Source of the DNA: Gordonia desulfuricans NBRC 100010
Lineage (GTDB): Bacteria > Actinomycetota > Actinomycetes > Mycobacteriales > Mycobacteriaceae
Assembly: GCF_001485495.1 (NCBI RefSeq)
Contig: NZ_BCNF01000037.1
Coordinates: 45,472 to 109,471 of the forward strand
DNA length: 64,000 bases
Direction of reading: 5' to 3'
Each line of letters opens with the position of its first letter. The stretch's first letter is position 1. The notes under the pieces were generated by a model. That model made no database searches and had not been told where the DNA came from. It saw nothing but the letters and a program-made list of their open reading frames with translations. This document shows, piece after piece, positions 1 to 10,821 of the stretch. A program made the translations under genes and the position numbers.

Positions 1-744
1 ATCTTCCTGTGGGGAGTCCTGCCGTACATCACGCTGCTGACCGTCATCGGCGGCACCATCTGGCGCTACCGCTACGACAAGTTCGGCTGGACCACCCGCT
101 CGTCGGAGCTGTACGAGTCGCGGCTGTTGCGATTCGCCTCCCCCCTGTTCCACTACGGCATCCTCGTGGTGATCGCCGGCCACGCCATCGGCCTGGTCAT
201 CCCCCAGTCGTGGACCGACGCCATCGGGATCTCGGAGACGATGTACCACTGGGGTGCAGCCGGTTTCGGGCTGATCGCCGCCGTCGCCACCCTGGTCGGC
301 GTAGGTCTGCTGATCTATCGACGCCGCACCACCGGACCGGTGTTCATGGCGACCACCCGCAACGACAAACTCATGTACCTGGTGCTCGTCTGCGCCCTGG
401 TGGCCGGCACCGTGATCACCGTGGTCGGCGCGGTCGACCCCCACGGTGAGGGGGTGAACTACCGGGAGACCGTCTCACCGTGGTTCCGGTCGGTCTTCTT
501 CCTCCACCCCGACATCGACGCGATGTCGGCGGCGCCGTTACGGTTCCACATCCACGTGGTGATCGGCATGCTGCTGTTCTGCCTGGTGCCGTTCACCCGG
601 CTGGTCCACATCTTCACCGCCCCACTGCACTACTTCTTCCGGCCCTACATCGTCTACCGCAGCCGTGACGTGGCGGCGGCGCCCGGAAACCGTCCGAGCC
701 GACCGGGCTGGGCCCCGGTCGGAGTGAGGGATCGCGACCGATGA
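1..744 (+). CDS. narI: Respiratory nitrate reductase gamma subunit, 5' truncated by window edge
   Basis: Membrane di-heme cytochrome b subunit that passes quinol electrons to NarGH. The reading frame is open from base 1, so the start lies outside the window; 247 residues are visible. Four histidines sit where NarI binds its two hemes: the pair in FHYGIL and AGHAIG near residues 51-61, and the pair in RFHIHVV and LVHIF near residues 182-203. Several hydrophobic membrane spans are evident. The stop codon overlaps the narK start (ATGA at 741-744), so the two are translationally coupled. narGHJ should lie just upstream. The family call is firm. Confidence 0.93.
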   Translation: MFLWGVLPYITLLTVIGGTIWRYRYDKFGWTTRSSELYESRLLRFASPLFHYGILVVIAGHAIGLVIPQSWTDAIGISETMYHWGAAGFGLIAAVATLVGVGLLIYRRRTTGPVFMATTRNDKLMYLVLVCALVAGTVITVVGAVDPHGEGVNYRETVSPWFRSVFFLHPDIDAMSAAPLRFHIHVVIGMLLFCLVPFTRLVHIFTAPLHYFFRPYIVYRSRDVAAAPGNRPSRPGWAPVGVRDRDR

Positions 745-1943
745 CCACCGTGCCCACCACCCCCGTCGCCGTCTCCGCACGTGCGCAGTCGGTCAACCTG
801 ACCCTGGCGACCCTCGCCTTCACCGTCAGCTTCTGGGCATGGAACCTGATCGGGCCGTTGGGTATCCGGTACGCAGAGGACCTCGGGTTGTCGGCATCGC
901 AGAAGTCGGTGCTGGTGGCCATCCCGATCCTGGTGGGTTCGGTGGGCCGAATCCTCACCGGCGCCCTCACCGACCGCTTCGGTGGCCGCACCATGTTCCC
1001 GATCCTGCTGATCGCGACAGTCCCGTTCGTCCTGCTGGTGGCGCTCGGCGGGTACCTCGACAGCTACTGGTTGCTGATCGCCGCCGGATTCTTCCTCGGG
1101 ATCGGCGGCACCACCTTCGCCGTCGGCATCCCGTTCGTGAACTCCTGGTACGACCCGTCCCGACGCGGATTCGCCACCGGTGTCTTCGGCGCAGGTATGG
1201 GCGGGACCGCCCTCTCGGCGTACTTCACCCCACGATTCGTGTCGTGGTTCGGCTATGTCACCACGCATGTGATCATCGCGGTGGTGCTGGTGGTGGTCGC
1301 GCTGATCTGCCGCACCTGGATGCGGGATTCGCCACGCTGGGCGCCCAACCACGATCCGGTGGTACCGAAACTGGTTGCCGCGGCGAAACTCCCGGTGACG
1401 TGGCAGATGAGTTTCCTCTATGCCGCGGCATTCGGCGGATTCGTCGCGTTCTCCACCTACCTTCCGACCTATCTCAACGATGTGTACTCGCTGGACATCA
1501 AGGCCGCGGGCACACGCACCGCCGGATTCGCGATCGCCGCGGTCATCGCACGCCCCGTCGGCGGGGTACTCGCCGACCGGTTCGGACCGCGGCCGATCAC
1601 ACTGATCTCGTGTGGCGGTGCCGCGGTCCTGGCGATCTGGATGATGACCAAACCACCACTGGAACTGCCCGCCGGCGTCGACTTCGTCCTGATGGCGCTG
1701 TGCATGGGCCTCGGCTCCGGATCGGTGTTCACCTGGGTCGCGCAGGCAGCACCGGCCGAACGGGTCGGGTCGGTCACCGGGATCGTCGGTGCGGCAGGCG
1801 GTCTGGGCGGGTTCTTCCCACCGCTGGTGATGGGTGCGACCTATGACGCCGTCGACCACAGCTACACGATCGGGTTGGGCCTGCTCGTCGGATTCGCCGC
1901 GCTGGCAACACTGTTCACGGCATTCGGGATTCCCCGCCGCTGA
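741..1943 (+). CDS. narK: Nitrate/nitrite MFS transporter
   Basis: 400-residue MFS protein with about 12 membrane segments, coupled to narI through a 4-bp overlap. It carries NarK-type features: the loop GRILTGALTDRFGG after TM2, and a glycine-rich nitrate-signature segment GGTTFAVGIPFVNSWY followed by GVFGAGMGG. The family moves nitrate in (with protons or in exchange for nitrite) and nitrite out across the inner membrane, feeding the reductase encoded upstream. Last gene of the nar operon; its 3' end overlaps the convergent MFS gene by 29 bp. Whether it is a NarK1 or NarK2 type cannot be decided from sequence alone. Confidence 0.9.
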   Translation: MTTVPTTPVAVSARAQSVNLTLATLAFTVSFWAWNLIGPLGIRYAEDLGLSASQKSVLVAIPILVGSVGRILTGALTDRFGGRTMFPILLIATVPFVLLVALGGYLDSYWLLIAAGFFLGIGGTTFAVGIPFVNSWYDPSRRGFATGVFGAGMGGTALSAYFTPRFVSWFGYVTTHVIIAVVLVVVALICRTWMRDSPRWAPNHDPVVPKLVAAAKLPVTWQMSFLYAAAFGGFVAFSTYLPTYLNDVYSLDIKAAGTRTAGFAIAAVIARPVGGVLADRFGPRPITLISCGGAAVLAIWMMTKPPLELPAGVDFVLMALCMGLGSGSVFTWVAQAAPAERVGSVTGIVGAAGGLGGFFPPLVMGATYDAVDHSYTIGLGLLVGFAALATLFTAFGIPRR

Positions 1944-3393
1944 CCGGTCCGGTGCGGGTGACCGCATCCTGGCAGGCACTGTTCACCGCAGGCAGCACCT
2001 GCGGCCGGAAGCCCGCGCCCCGCCGGATGGTCGACGCCGCGACCACCCCACCGGCCGCACAGCACCCTGCCGCGATCCACATCGCGACACCGAAACCGGT
2101 GCCGAGCGGCTGCCCCGGTCCGACGTCGAGACCGGCAACGGCGGGCAGCACCGCAACCGCCACCAGTCCGGCCACGCGGGCGACGGCGTTGTTGACCCCC
2201 GACGCGGTACCGGCCCGGGCGTCGTCGACGGCACCGAGCGCCGCCGCGGTCAACGGGGCCACGGTGACCGCCATCCCCAGCCCGAACACCACCACCGCCG
2301 GGAACACCGCGCCGAGATAGCTCGCGCCCGGAGTCACGCGCGCCATCAGCGCCAGCCCGATGCCCGCGATCACCGGGCCCACCGTCATCGGGATGCGGGG
2401 ACCGGTGCGCTGGGCCAGACGCCCCGAGACCGGCGACCCGAACAGCATGATCAGCGTGCTGGGGAACATCGCGGCACCGGCCTCGAATGCCGAATAGCCC
2501 AGACTCTGCTGCAACTGCAGGGCCAGCAGGAACAGGGCACCGCCCAGCGCCGCATACACCAGCAGGGTGGTCAGGTTGGCCCCGCTGAACTGCCTCGACC
2601 GGAACAGTTGCCAGGGCAACAGCGGGGCGGACACACGCGTCTCGACGACGCCGAAGCCGATCAGGGCCACGATGCCGACGACTCCGGCCACGATCGTCGG
2701 GGACGACCAGCCGCGGCCCGGGCCCTCGATCAGCGCATAGACCACCCCGGCGAGTCCGAGTGTCATCATGGCCGCCCCGGCCACGTCGAGGCGCCCGTCG
2801 GCGCGATCTCTGGACTCGGGCACATGCCGCACCGCGATCGCGATGGCGGCAACCGCGAGCGGGACGCTCAGGAAGAACACCCACCGCCAGGACACCGCGT
2901 CGACCAGCCAGCCGCCGACGAAGGGCCCCAGAGCGCTGGTCGCACCCGACATCCCCGCCCACACGCCCACCGCACCGCCCCGGTCGTCCGGGCTGATCTC
3001 GGCGTTGATCAGGGCCAGGCTGCCGGGCACCACCGCGGCGGCCGCGACCCCCTGGACGAGTCGGGCCACGACGAGCCATTCGACGCCGGGTGCCAGCCCG
3101 CAACCGGCCGAGGCGACCGCGAACACCGCCAGGCCGCCGACGAAGATCGCACGCCGACCGTAACGATCACCGGCGACCCCGCCGACGAGCAGCAGCGCAC
3201 CGAGGGTCAGCATGTAGCCGTCGAGGACCCACTGCTGGCCGCGGAGGTCGGTCTCGAGGTCACGGGCGATCGCCGGGAGTGCGACCGTCACCACGGTGCT
3301 GTCGAGGAACGCCACCCCGGAACCGAGTACGGCGGCGGCGATCAGCCACCGGCCCTGCGCGGACGCCGCCCGGATACCGGCGTCCGCGGTCAT
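1915..3393 (-). CDS. DHA2-family MFS drug/proton antiporter
   Basis: 492-residue transporter with the 14-span DHA2 layout. The N-terminal motif LDSTVVTVALPAI and the loop GDRYGRR after TM2 are typical of multidrug exporters of the EmrB/QacA type. It starts 13 bp after the catalase stop on the same strand, so the two are probably one transcript; its ribosome site would lie in the catalase 3' end. Substrate unknown. Paralogous in family, not in close sequence, to the exporter at 14973-16427. Confidence 0.85.
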   Translation of the reverse strand: MTADAGIRAASAQGRWLIAAAVLGSGVAFLDSTVVTVALPAIARDLETDLRGQQWVLDGYMLTLGALLLVGGVAGDRYGRRAIFVGGLAVFAVASAGCGLAPGVEWLVVARLVQGVAAAAVVPGSLALINAEISPDDRGGAVGVWAGMSGATSALGPFVGGWLVDAVSWRWVFFLSVPLAVAAIAIAVRHVPESRDRADGRLDVAGAAMMTLGLAGVVYALIEGPGRGWSSPTIVAGVVGIVALIGFGVVETRVSAPLLPWQLFRSRQFSGANLTTLLVYAALGGALFLLALQLQQSLGYSAFEAGAAMFPSTLIMLFGSPVSGRLAQRTGPRIPMTVGPVIAGIGLALMARVTPGASYLGAVFPAVVVFGLGMAVTVAPLTAAALGAVDDARAGTASGVNNAVARVAGLVAVAVLPAVAGLDVGPGQPLGTGFGVAMWIAAGCCAAGGVVAASTIRRGAGFRPQVLPAVNSACQDAVTRTGPVSGGESRMP

Positions 3394-3406
3394 GGGCCGT
3401 CTGCGC

Positions 3407-4930
3407 TCACGCCTTCTCCTGCATCGACGACCGCGCCGGATTGCCCTGCGCGTCCTTCTTGGGATCGGGCTCGTCGGCCTTCGCCCGCACCCCCTGCTCG
3501 ATCCGTGCCCCCACCCCCTCGTCGATCCGGCGCCAGTACTCGAACGCGCGACCGAGGACCGGCTCGCTCACACCATTGAGCAGATGGCCGACGACGTTGT
3601 CCACCAACCGGTCCCGGGCGGCGTCGTCGAGGACGTCGCGCACCATGGTGCCGGCCTGTCCCCAGTCGTCGTCCTCCGGATGGTCGACGTAGGCGCTCCG
3701 CACGATCTGACCGTCGGCAGCCCACTGCGGCTCGGGTTGACCGGTGAATCCCGACGCCGACGGCCCGCCCTTCGAGTTGGGTGCGTAGACCGGGTCGGTG
3801 ACCGGCGTGATCCGCATGGCACCGTCCTTGGAATAGCTGTGCACCGGGCATCGCGGTGCGTTCACCGGGATCTGTTTGTAGTTGCCGCCCAGCCGTGCCC
3901 GATGGGCGTCGGCGTAGCTGAACACCCGGGCGAGGAGCATCCGGTCCGGGCTGAATCCGATGCCGGGTACCACATTGTTCGGTTCGAAGGCCGCCTGCTC
4001 GATCTGGGCGTGATTGTCGGTGGGGTTGGTGTGCAACGTCATCCGCCCCACCTCGTGCAGGGGATAGTCGCCGTGCGGCCACACCTTGGTCAGGTCGAAC
4101 GGGTTGAACCGATAGGCGACCGCGTCGTCGTAGGGCATCAGCTGGACCTTCAGTGTCCAACTCGGATGGTCTCCCGCAGCGATCGTCTCGAACAGGTCAC
4201 GCGTGTGGAAATCGGTGTCGGCAGAGACCATCTGGTCGGCCTCGTCCTGGGTGAAGAACTCCACCCCCTGATCGGTGATGAAGTGGTACTTCACCCAGTG
4301 CTTCACCCCAGAGGCGTTGACCCACAGATAAGTATGCGAGCTGTAGCCGTTCATATGACGCCACGTCTTGGGGATTCCGCGGTCACCCATCAGCCAGGTG
4401 ACCTGGTGTGCCGACTCCGGCGAGAGCGTCCAGAAGTCCCATTGCATGTCGTGATCGCGAAGATTGTTGTCGGCGCGGCGTTTCTGCGACCGGATGAAGT
4501 GCTGGAACTTCATCGGGTCCTTCATGAAGAACACCGGCGTGTTGTTCCCCACCATGTCGTAGATGCCCTCGTCGGTGTAGAACTTGAGCGCGAATCCTCG
4601 CGGGTCACGCCAGGTGTCGGGGCTCCCCCGCTCGCCGGCCACCGTGGAGAAGCGCGCCATCATGTCGGTCTTCACACCGGATCGGAACACCGACGCGCAC
4701 GTGTAGGCCGACACGTCCTGTGTCACCTCGAACGTCCCGAACGCCCCGCTGCCCTTTGCATGCGGCTGCCGTTCCGGAATGCGTTCGCGGTTGAACTGGG
4801 CCATCTGCTCGATCAGGTAGTGATCGTGCAGGACGATCGGCCCGGCCGGGCCCACCGTCAACGAGTGCTCGTCACTCCCTGCCGGAGCACCGGAATCGGT
4901 TGTGGTGTAGTAATTGTCGGGCTGTGTCAT
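3407..4930 (-). CDS. katA: Monofunctional heme catalase (small-subunit type)
   Basis: 507-residue catalase converting H2O2 to water and oxygen. Catalytic His57 lies in HAKGSGAFG and the distal Asn130 in GNNTPVFF; the proximal heme tyrosine is in [10 protein letters not shown] near residue 338. Length fits small-subunit (clade 3) catalases. The frame is open upstream to about 5191, but the ATG at 4930 is chosen because TTGGAGACG lies at ribosome-site distance and the homologous region begins there. The 291-bp leader separates it from the nitroreductase. The MFS gene follows after 13 bp. The symbol is by family and could equally be katE-like naming. Confidence 0.93.
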   Translation of the reverse strand: MTQPDNYYTTTDSGAPAGSDEHSLTVGPAGPIVLHDHYLIEQMAQFNRERIPERQPHAKGSGAFGTFEVTQDVSAYTCASVFRSGVKTDMMARFSTVAGERGSPDTWRDPRGFALKFYTDEGIYDMVGNNTPVFFMKDPMKFQHFIRSQKRRADNNLRDHDMQWDFWTLSPESAHQVTWLMGDRGIPKTWRHMNGYSSHTYLWVNASGVKHWVKYHFITDQGVEFFTQDEADQMVSADTDFHTRDLFETIAAGDHPSWTLKVQLMPYDDAVAYRFNPFDLTKVWPHGDYPLHEVGRMTLHTNPTDNHAQIEQAAFEPNNVVPGIGFSPDRMLLARVFSYADAHRARLGGNYKQIPVNAPRCPVHSYSKDGAMRITPVTDPVYAPNSKGGPSASGFTGQPEPQWAADGQIVRSAYVDHPEDDDWGQAGTMVRDVLDDAARDRLVDNVVGHLLNGVSEPVLGRAFEYWRRIDEGVGARIEQGVRAKADEPDPKKDAQGNPARSSMQEKA

Positions 4931-5221
4931 TCGTATCGTCTCCAACGCAGATTGATTCACGGGACCAGCGATCCCGCCGTCACCGCGTGACGCCTGAGGG
5001 TGCAGGCGGCGGTGCACCTGATTTTCAGCTCCGCCCCCGACTGTAGCCGTCCGAGCCGATTTCCGCCGCCGGCGCCCGGTGATACAGTGAATATTCTTCC
5101 ACCAGAACGCATTCTCTTTCTTGCGAGTCCGATTCAGCCCGCTGCGAGCGGTGGTCGGGTGCGGGCCGACCACCGGAGGCGGTACGGACACGGGCGACGA
5201 CTCGATATCGAGCCGGGCCGA

Positions 5222-5884
5222 TCAGGTCAACGGCTCACCGTCGAAGCGTTCACGGGTGACGAAGTCGCGCACCTCGACCCGGCGCAGGCGGGTGAGTTGG
5301 CGGACCGGCCTGCCGAGCGGGATCACCGCGGCCAGTGCGTGAGAATCCGGTATTCCCAACAGTTCTCGCACGGCCGGCTCCTCGGCGACGGCCATACTGG
5401 TGATGGTCCCGCCGTATCCGCGGGAGCGGGCGATGGTGAGGATGTTCCAGACGAGCGGATAGATCGATGCGCCACCGACGATCCCGATGCGATCGAGTCC
5501 CGAATCGGTGGTGGCGACCTTGCCGAGGTCCACCGCCGCCACCAGCACCACCGGAGCCGTCACGATCGAACTTACAAAACCGTCGACACCGGGAACCGCG
5601 GCGATCTCCTCGGGAGTCGCGGTGGTGGGCTGCAACGGATTCCACGGGTTCTCGCCCCTTCTGCGCTGTGCGAGGTAGCGTCGGGCGGCGGGTTTGCTCA
5701 GCTCCGCGAGACGCGCCTTGGTGTCGGCGTCACGAACGACGACGATGTGCGCACCCTGCCGATTTCCGCCGCTCGGGGCGAATCGTGCGGTGTCGAGGAT
5801 CTCGACGAGAACGTCGTCGGGCAGTGGTGCGTCGGTGAACTCACGCGCCGCGAACGTGGTGCGGATGACGTCGTCGAATTCCAT
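5222..5884 (-). CDS. Nitroreductase-family flavoprotein
   Basis: 220 residues. The N-terminus (TTFAAREFTDAPLPDDVLVE then TARFAPSGGNRQ) is the FMN-binding start of the nitroreductase superfamily, and GYGGTITSMAVAEEPAVREL is the conserved C-terminal FMN/substrate segment. Members use NAD(P)H and FMN to reduce nitro compounds, quinones or enones. GAGAGG upstream of ATG 5884 is a plausible ribosome site. It precedes catalase on the same strand, with a 291-bp gap, so a shared transcript is possible but not shown. Substrate unknown. Confidence 0.85.
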   Translation of the reverse strand: MEFDDVIRTTFAAREFTDAPLPDDVLVEILDTARFAPSGGNRQGAHIVVVRDADTKARLAELSKPAARRYLAQRRRGENPWNPLQPTTATPEEIAAVPGVDGFVSSIVTAPVVLVAAVDLGKVATTDSGLDRIGIVGGASIYPLVWNILTIARSRGYGGTITSMAVAEEPAVRELLGIPDSHALAAVIPLGRPVRQLTRLRRVEVRDFVTRERFDGEPLT

Positions 5885-5964
5885 CGTGGCCTCTCATCGT
5901 CGGGTGGCGTCAGTCCCATCGTGCCCCTCGAACCCGATCGACCGCACGGTGGGCATGCAGAAGT

Positions 5965-6132
5965 GCCCGGTCAACGGGTTGGAGCGCCCGGTCAACGCGG
6001 TCGGGTGCCCGGTCAACGCGATTGGGCGCCCGGTCAACGCGGTGGGGCGCCCGGTCAACGCGATCAGGCGCCCGGTCAACGGGGTGGAGCGCCCGATCAA
6101 CGCGGTCGGGTGCCCGATCGGCGTGGTGCGGG
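5965..6132. repeat. 21-bp minisatellite, 8 copies
   Basis: Eight head-to-tail 21-bp units, each beginning GCCCGGTCAACGCGG or a close variant, fill most of the gap between the nitroreductase start and the glycosyltransferase stop at 6137. The first seven units are well conserved; the last is diverged. The period is a multiple of three, so a repetitive open frame appears on the minus strand, but it has no ribosome site. No unique spacers separate the units, so it is not a CRISPR array. Confidence 0.9.
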
Positions 6133-6136
6133 TGGG

Positions 6137-6967
6137 TCAGGGAAGCAGTCGTGCGATGCGGGCGATGCCGTGGTGCAGACGTGACGTCGCATGCCAGCGG
6201 GCTGCCCGCGCGGCCCGGTCCCAGCCCAATGCGGCGCATCGGGCCGCCTCACCGTCGAAGAACGCGTTCTCCTCGGCGAAGCGGCGGCCGTCGACGGCCT
6301 GGACCGAGCTCACCGACTCGACGTGGCGGCGGTACCGGAACACCACCGTCGGGTCGTGGACCAGGCTGCCACCGGCGGCGGTGAGGTCGACGAGCAGGGC
6401 GAGGTCGAGCACGATCTCCAGTCCGGGCCGGAACCCGACCTGCCGCACCGCGTCGGTGTTCCACAGCAGCGACGGGAAGTAGGTCCAGTTGCCGTGGTAG
6501 AGCCCGGCGGCCAGCCGCTCCCCCGACAGCACGCCGGCACGGCGCGGTGCGAGGACGGATTTGATGCGGTCGCCGAGCGGGCGGACCACGGCGTCGTCGG
6601 CGTCGATCACCTCCACACCCGGGGCGATCACCGCCGCACCCGGATTCTGCTCGACGAGTCGTCGCACCGTGGCCAGATAGTCCGGGAGCATCACGTCGTC
6701 GCAGCCCATCACCACGAACCACCCGGCGGTGACGAGCTCCACACAGCGCCGGAAGTTGCCGTTGACCCCGAGATTGGTCTCGTTGCGCACGTACTCGACG
6801 CGCCCGTCACCCAACCCCGACAGCCATTCCCGCGGTTGCGGATCCGGATAGCAGTCGTCCACGACGACCAGCCGGAGGTCCGGATCGGACTGCGCGAGCA
6901 CACTGCGCACAGATCGTCGGAACTGTCCGGGATCTCCGTAGTACGGCATCATCACGTCGATCGGCAC
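6137..6967 (-). CDS. Family 2 glycosyltransferase
   Basis: 276-residue GT-A fold enzyme. It opens with a nucleotide-sugar binding strand (MPIDVMMPYYGD), followed by VVVDDCYPD and, near residue 88, MGCDDVMLPDY, which provides the metal-binding acidic pair. No membrane segment is seen, so it probably works at the inner face of the membrane on envelope polysaccharide. A TAGGCT box 6 nt upstream of GTG 6967 suggests a leaderless start. It is divergent from the PpgS-like gene. Acceptor and sugar are unknown. Confidence 0.85.
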   Translation of the reverse strand: MPIDVMMPYYGDPGQFRRSVRSVLAQSDPDLRLVVVDDCYPDPQPREWLSGLGDGRVEYVRNETNLGVNGNFRRCVELVTAGWFVVMGCDDVMLPDYLATVRRLVEQNPGAAVIAPGVEVIDADDAVVRPLGDRIKSVLAPRRAGVLSGERLAAGLYHGNWTYFPSLLWNTDAVRQVGFRPGLEIVLDLALLVDLTAAGGSLVHDPTVVFRYRRHVESVSSVQAVDGRRFAEENAFFDGEAARCAALGWDRAARAARWHATSRLHHGIARIARLLP

Positions 6968-6973
6968 CCGACC

Positions 6974-6979
6974 AGCCTA
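6974..6979 (-). promoter_or_regulatory. -10 box TAGGCT, leaderless start
   Basis: TAGGCT lies 6 nt upstream of the GTG at 6967 of the GT2 gene, the spacing expected when transcription begins at the start codon. Confidence 0.5.
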
Positions 6980-7003
6980 GAAGGTTGCTGTGGATCTCTG
7001 GGC

Positions 7004-7009
7004 TAGGGT
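7004..7009 (+). promoter_or_regulatory. -10 box TAGGGT, leaderless start
   Basis: TAGGGT ends 7 nt before ATG 7017. No Shine-Dalgarno sequence fits between, and this spacing decides the 7017 start over the in-frame GTG at 6990. Confidence 0.55.
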
Positions 7010-7016
7010 TACGCCC

Positions 7017-7721
7017 ATGACCGGCCCCGCGACGACCAACGAGGACGTCTGGCTGGTGATCCCCGTCTACAACGAGGCGCAGGTCATCGCCGACGTCGTC
7101 ACCGAGGCTGCCGCGACGTTCCCGAACATCGTGTGCGTCGACGACGGCAGCCGCGACGACTCCGCCGCCCGCATCGCCGGCACCTCCGCACACCTCGTCC
7201 GCCATCCGGTGAACCTCGGGCAGGGTGCGGCGATCCAGACCGGTGTCGAGTATGCGCGGGCGCAGCCCGGCGCCCGGTTCTTCGTCACCTTCGACGCCGA
7301 CGGCCAGCACCGCGTCGACGATGTGGTGGCCATGATCGGGCGGCTGCGTACCGAACCCGTCGACATCATCGTGGGCACCCGGTTCGCCGAGGGGCGCAGC
7401 GAATCGGTGCCACTGGTCCGCCGAATGGCCTTGCGTACCATCGTGTTCCTCAGTCCACGCACCCGCAGGCTGGGACTGACCGATGCGCACAACGGGTTAC
7501 GCGCGTTCAACCGGACCGTCGCCGATCAGCTCGACCTGCTGATGAGCGGGATGAGCCACGCCTCGGAATTCGTGACCCTGATCGACCGCAACGGATGGCG
7601 GGTCGCCGAGCAGCCGGTCACCATCCTCTACACCGACTATTCGCGCGCCAAGGGGCAATCGTTGATCAACGGGGTGAACATCCTCGCCGACGGCATCTTC
7701 CACAGCACGGCGCGGAGGTGA
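7017..7721 (+). CDS. PpgS-like polyprenyl-phosphate glycosyltransferase (GT2)
   Basis: 234-residue GT2 enzyme of the polyprenyl-phosphate sugar synthase type: VIPVYNEAQ near the N-terminus, VDDGSRDDS, then FDADGQHRVDD carrying the DxD metal site. There are no membrane spans. It is followed 5 bp later by a DUF2304 membrane protein, the same pair as M. tuberculosis Rv3631/Rv3632. There PpgS makes polyprenyl-phosphate GalNAc, the donor for the galactosamine on arabinogalactan, and the small partner boosts activity. Assignment to PpgS rests on pairing, family and nearby galE and DUF6541 genes; a dolichyl-phosphate-mannose-like role is the alternative. Confidence 0.75.
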   Translation: MTGPATTNEDVWLVIPVYNEAQVIADVVTEAAATFPNIVCVDDGSRDDSAARIAGTSAHLVRHPVNLGQGAAIQTGVEYARAQPGARFFVTFDADGQHRVDDVVAMIGRLRTEPVDIIVGTRFAEGRSESVPLVRRMALRTIVFLSPRTRRLGLTDAHNGLRAFNRTVADQLDLLMSGMSHASEFVTLIDRNGWRVAEQPVTILYTDYSRAKGQSLINGVNILADGIFHSTARR

Positions 7722-7726
7722 GCGAG

Positions 7727-8128
7727 ATGATCTGGTTCCAGATCCTGGCGATCGTCGGCATCCTCGCACTGGTCATGTTCTTCATCGTCAACCGCGGCAC
7801 CGCCCGCGCCTCGGCCGGCGTGAAACTGCTGTTCGTCGCATTCGTCGCCTTCGGCCTGTACGCGATGTTCCGGCAGGACGACATCACCTGGCTGGCCAAC
7901 CGGCTGGGTATCCAACGCGGGCTGGACCTGGTGCTGTTCCTGCTGGTGATCGCCTTCGCGTTCACCACCGTGTCGACCTATCTGCGGTTCCGCGACCTCG
8001 AGGTGCGCTACGCCCGACTCGCCCGGGCCATCGCACTGCAGAACGCACAACCGACGATCAGAGGTACGGCGGCATCCGAGGATGCCGCGGCACCGGACGA
8101 GCACACCCCCGACGACCCGACCCGCTGA
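7727..8128 (+). CDS. DUF2304 small membrane protein, partner of GT2
   Basis: 133 residues with three hydrophobic helices (roughly residues 3-20, 31-46 and 63-82) and a charged C-terminal tail rich in Asp, Glu and Pro. Begins at ATG 7727 with GGAGG 8 nt upstream; the GTG at 7718 is an in-frame alternative. DUF2304 proteins sit beside polyprenyl-phosphate glycosyltransferases and act as membrane anchors or stimulators; Rv3632 is the mycobacterial example. The 5-bp spacing to the GT2 gene implies one transcript. Confidence 0.8.
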   Translation: MIWFQILAIVGILALVMFFIVNRGTARASAGVKLLFVAFVAFGLYAMFRQDDITWLANRLGIQRGLDLVLFLLVIAFAFTTVSTYLRFRDLEVRYARLARAIALQNAQPTIRGTAASEDAAAPDEHTPDDPTR

Positions 8129-8136
8129 GACGGACC

Positions 8137-8162
8137 GGACGGCGGGACCGGACGGCGGGACC
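8137..8162. repeat. Two tandem 13-bp units
   Basis: GGACGGCGGGACC occurs twice head to tail in the short convergent gap between the DUF2304 gene and rmlC. Too short to be a confident terminator. Confidence 0.5.
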
Positions 8163-8174
8163 GGACCGGCCACA

Positions 8175-8789
8175 TCAGGACAGGGTCTGCAAGAACTGCT
8201 TCACGTCGTCGAACTGCGGGAGCAGACCGAGGTCGCGGGCCGCGAACAGTCCGGGGGCCTCGGTGTCCTTGGGTGAGAGCTCATAGGTCAGCGGCGATCC
8301 GTCACGCGCGGTGGTCGGCCACTCGATACCCAGCTGCGGGTCGAGTGGGTCGATGCCGTGCTCGCGGCCCGGGTTGTAGCCGGTGGAGCACAGGTATGTG
8401 ACCGTGGAACCGTCCTCGAGTGCACAGAACGCGTGACCGAGCCCCTCCGACAGGTACACCGCACGACGGTCGGCGTCGTCGAGCAGGACGGTGTCGTAGG
8501 TGCCGAAGGTGGGCGAACCGACGCGGATGTCGACGATCACGTCGAGGACCGCCCCCTTGGGGCAGGTGACGTATTTGGCCTGGCCGGGCGGGACGTCGGC
8601 GAAATGCACGCCACGCAGCACACCGGCCGCCGACACCGACAGGTTGACCTGCGCGAGATCGAATCGGTGGCCGATGGTCTCGGCGATCACGTCCGCCTTG
8701 AACGCCTCGGTGAACAGGCCCCGGGCGTCACCGTGCAGCACCGGGGTGAACTCCCAGGCCCCGTCGATCGTCAGCGGTCGCACCTTCAT
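8175..8789 (-). CDS. rmlC: dTDP-4-dehydrorhamnose 3,5-epimerase
   Basis: 204-residue cupin enzyme, third step of dTDP-L-rhamnose synthesis. The catalytic His is in VLRGVHF near residue 62 and the active-site Tyr in YLCSTGYNP near residue 130; CPKGAVLDVIVDIRVGSPTFG is the conserved core. The frame is open far upstream through rmlA sequence, but ATG 8789 matches family N-termini and follows rmlA by 29 bp. Cytoplasmic. The product is needed for the rhamnose of the arabinogalactan linkage unit. Confidence 0.92.
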   Translation of the reverse strand: MKVRPLTIDGAWEFTPVLHGDARGLFTEAFKADVIAETIGHRFDLAQVNLSVSAAGVLRGVHFADVPPGQAKYVTCPKGAVLDVIVDIRVGSPTFGTYDTVLLDDADRRAVYLSEGLGHAFCALEDGSTVTYLCSTGYNPGREHGIDPLDPQLGIEWPTTARDGSPLTYELSPKDTEAPGLFAARDLGLLPQFDDVKQFLQTLS

Positions 8790-8818
8790 CGTCCAACGTC
8801 TCCTTCGATCGTGAGTTT

Positions 8819-10788
<1,970 letters not shown>

Positions 10789-10821
10789 ACCCCGTGTCCG
10801 GTCGCGGTTCGAGGTGACGGC

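Noticed and set aside
654..1979. 441-residue minus-strand frame across narK
   Set aside because: Antisense to a clear NarK gene, polar Arg/Asp-rich translation without family features.
5081..5125. Promoter of catalase with GAATATTC core
   Set aside because: The patch is AT-rich but no convincing -35/-10 pair at proper spacing could be read on the minus strand.
5894..6100. 68-residue peptide encoded by the 21-bp repeat
   Set aside because: The open frame results from a period divisible by three and it lacks a ribosome site.
5965..6132. CRISPR array
   Set aside because: Units are contiguous, with no spacers, and no cas genes are present.
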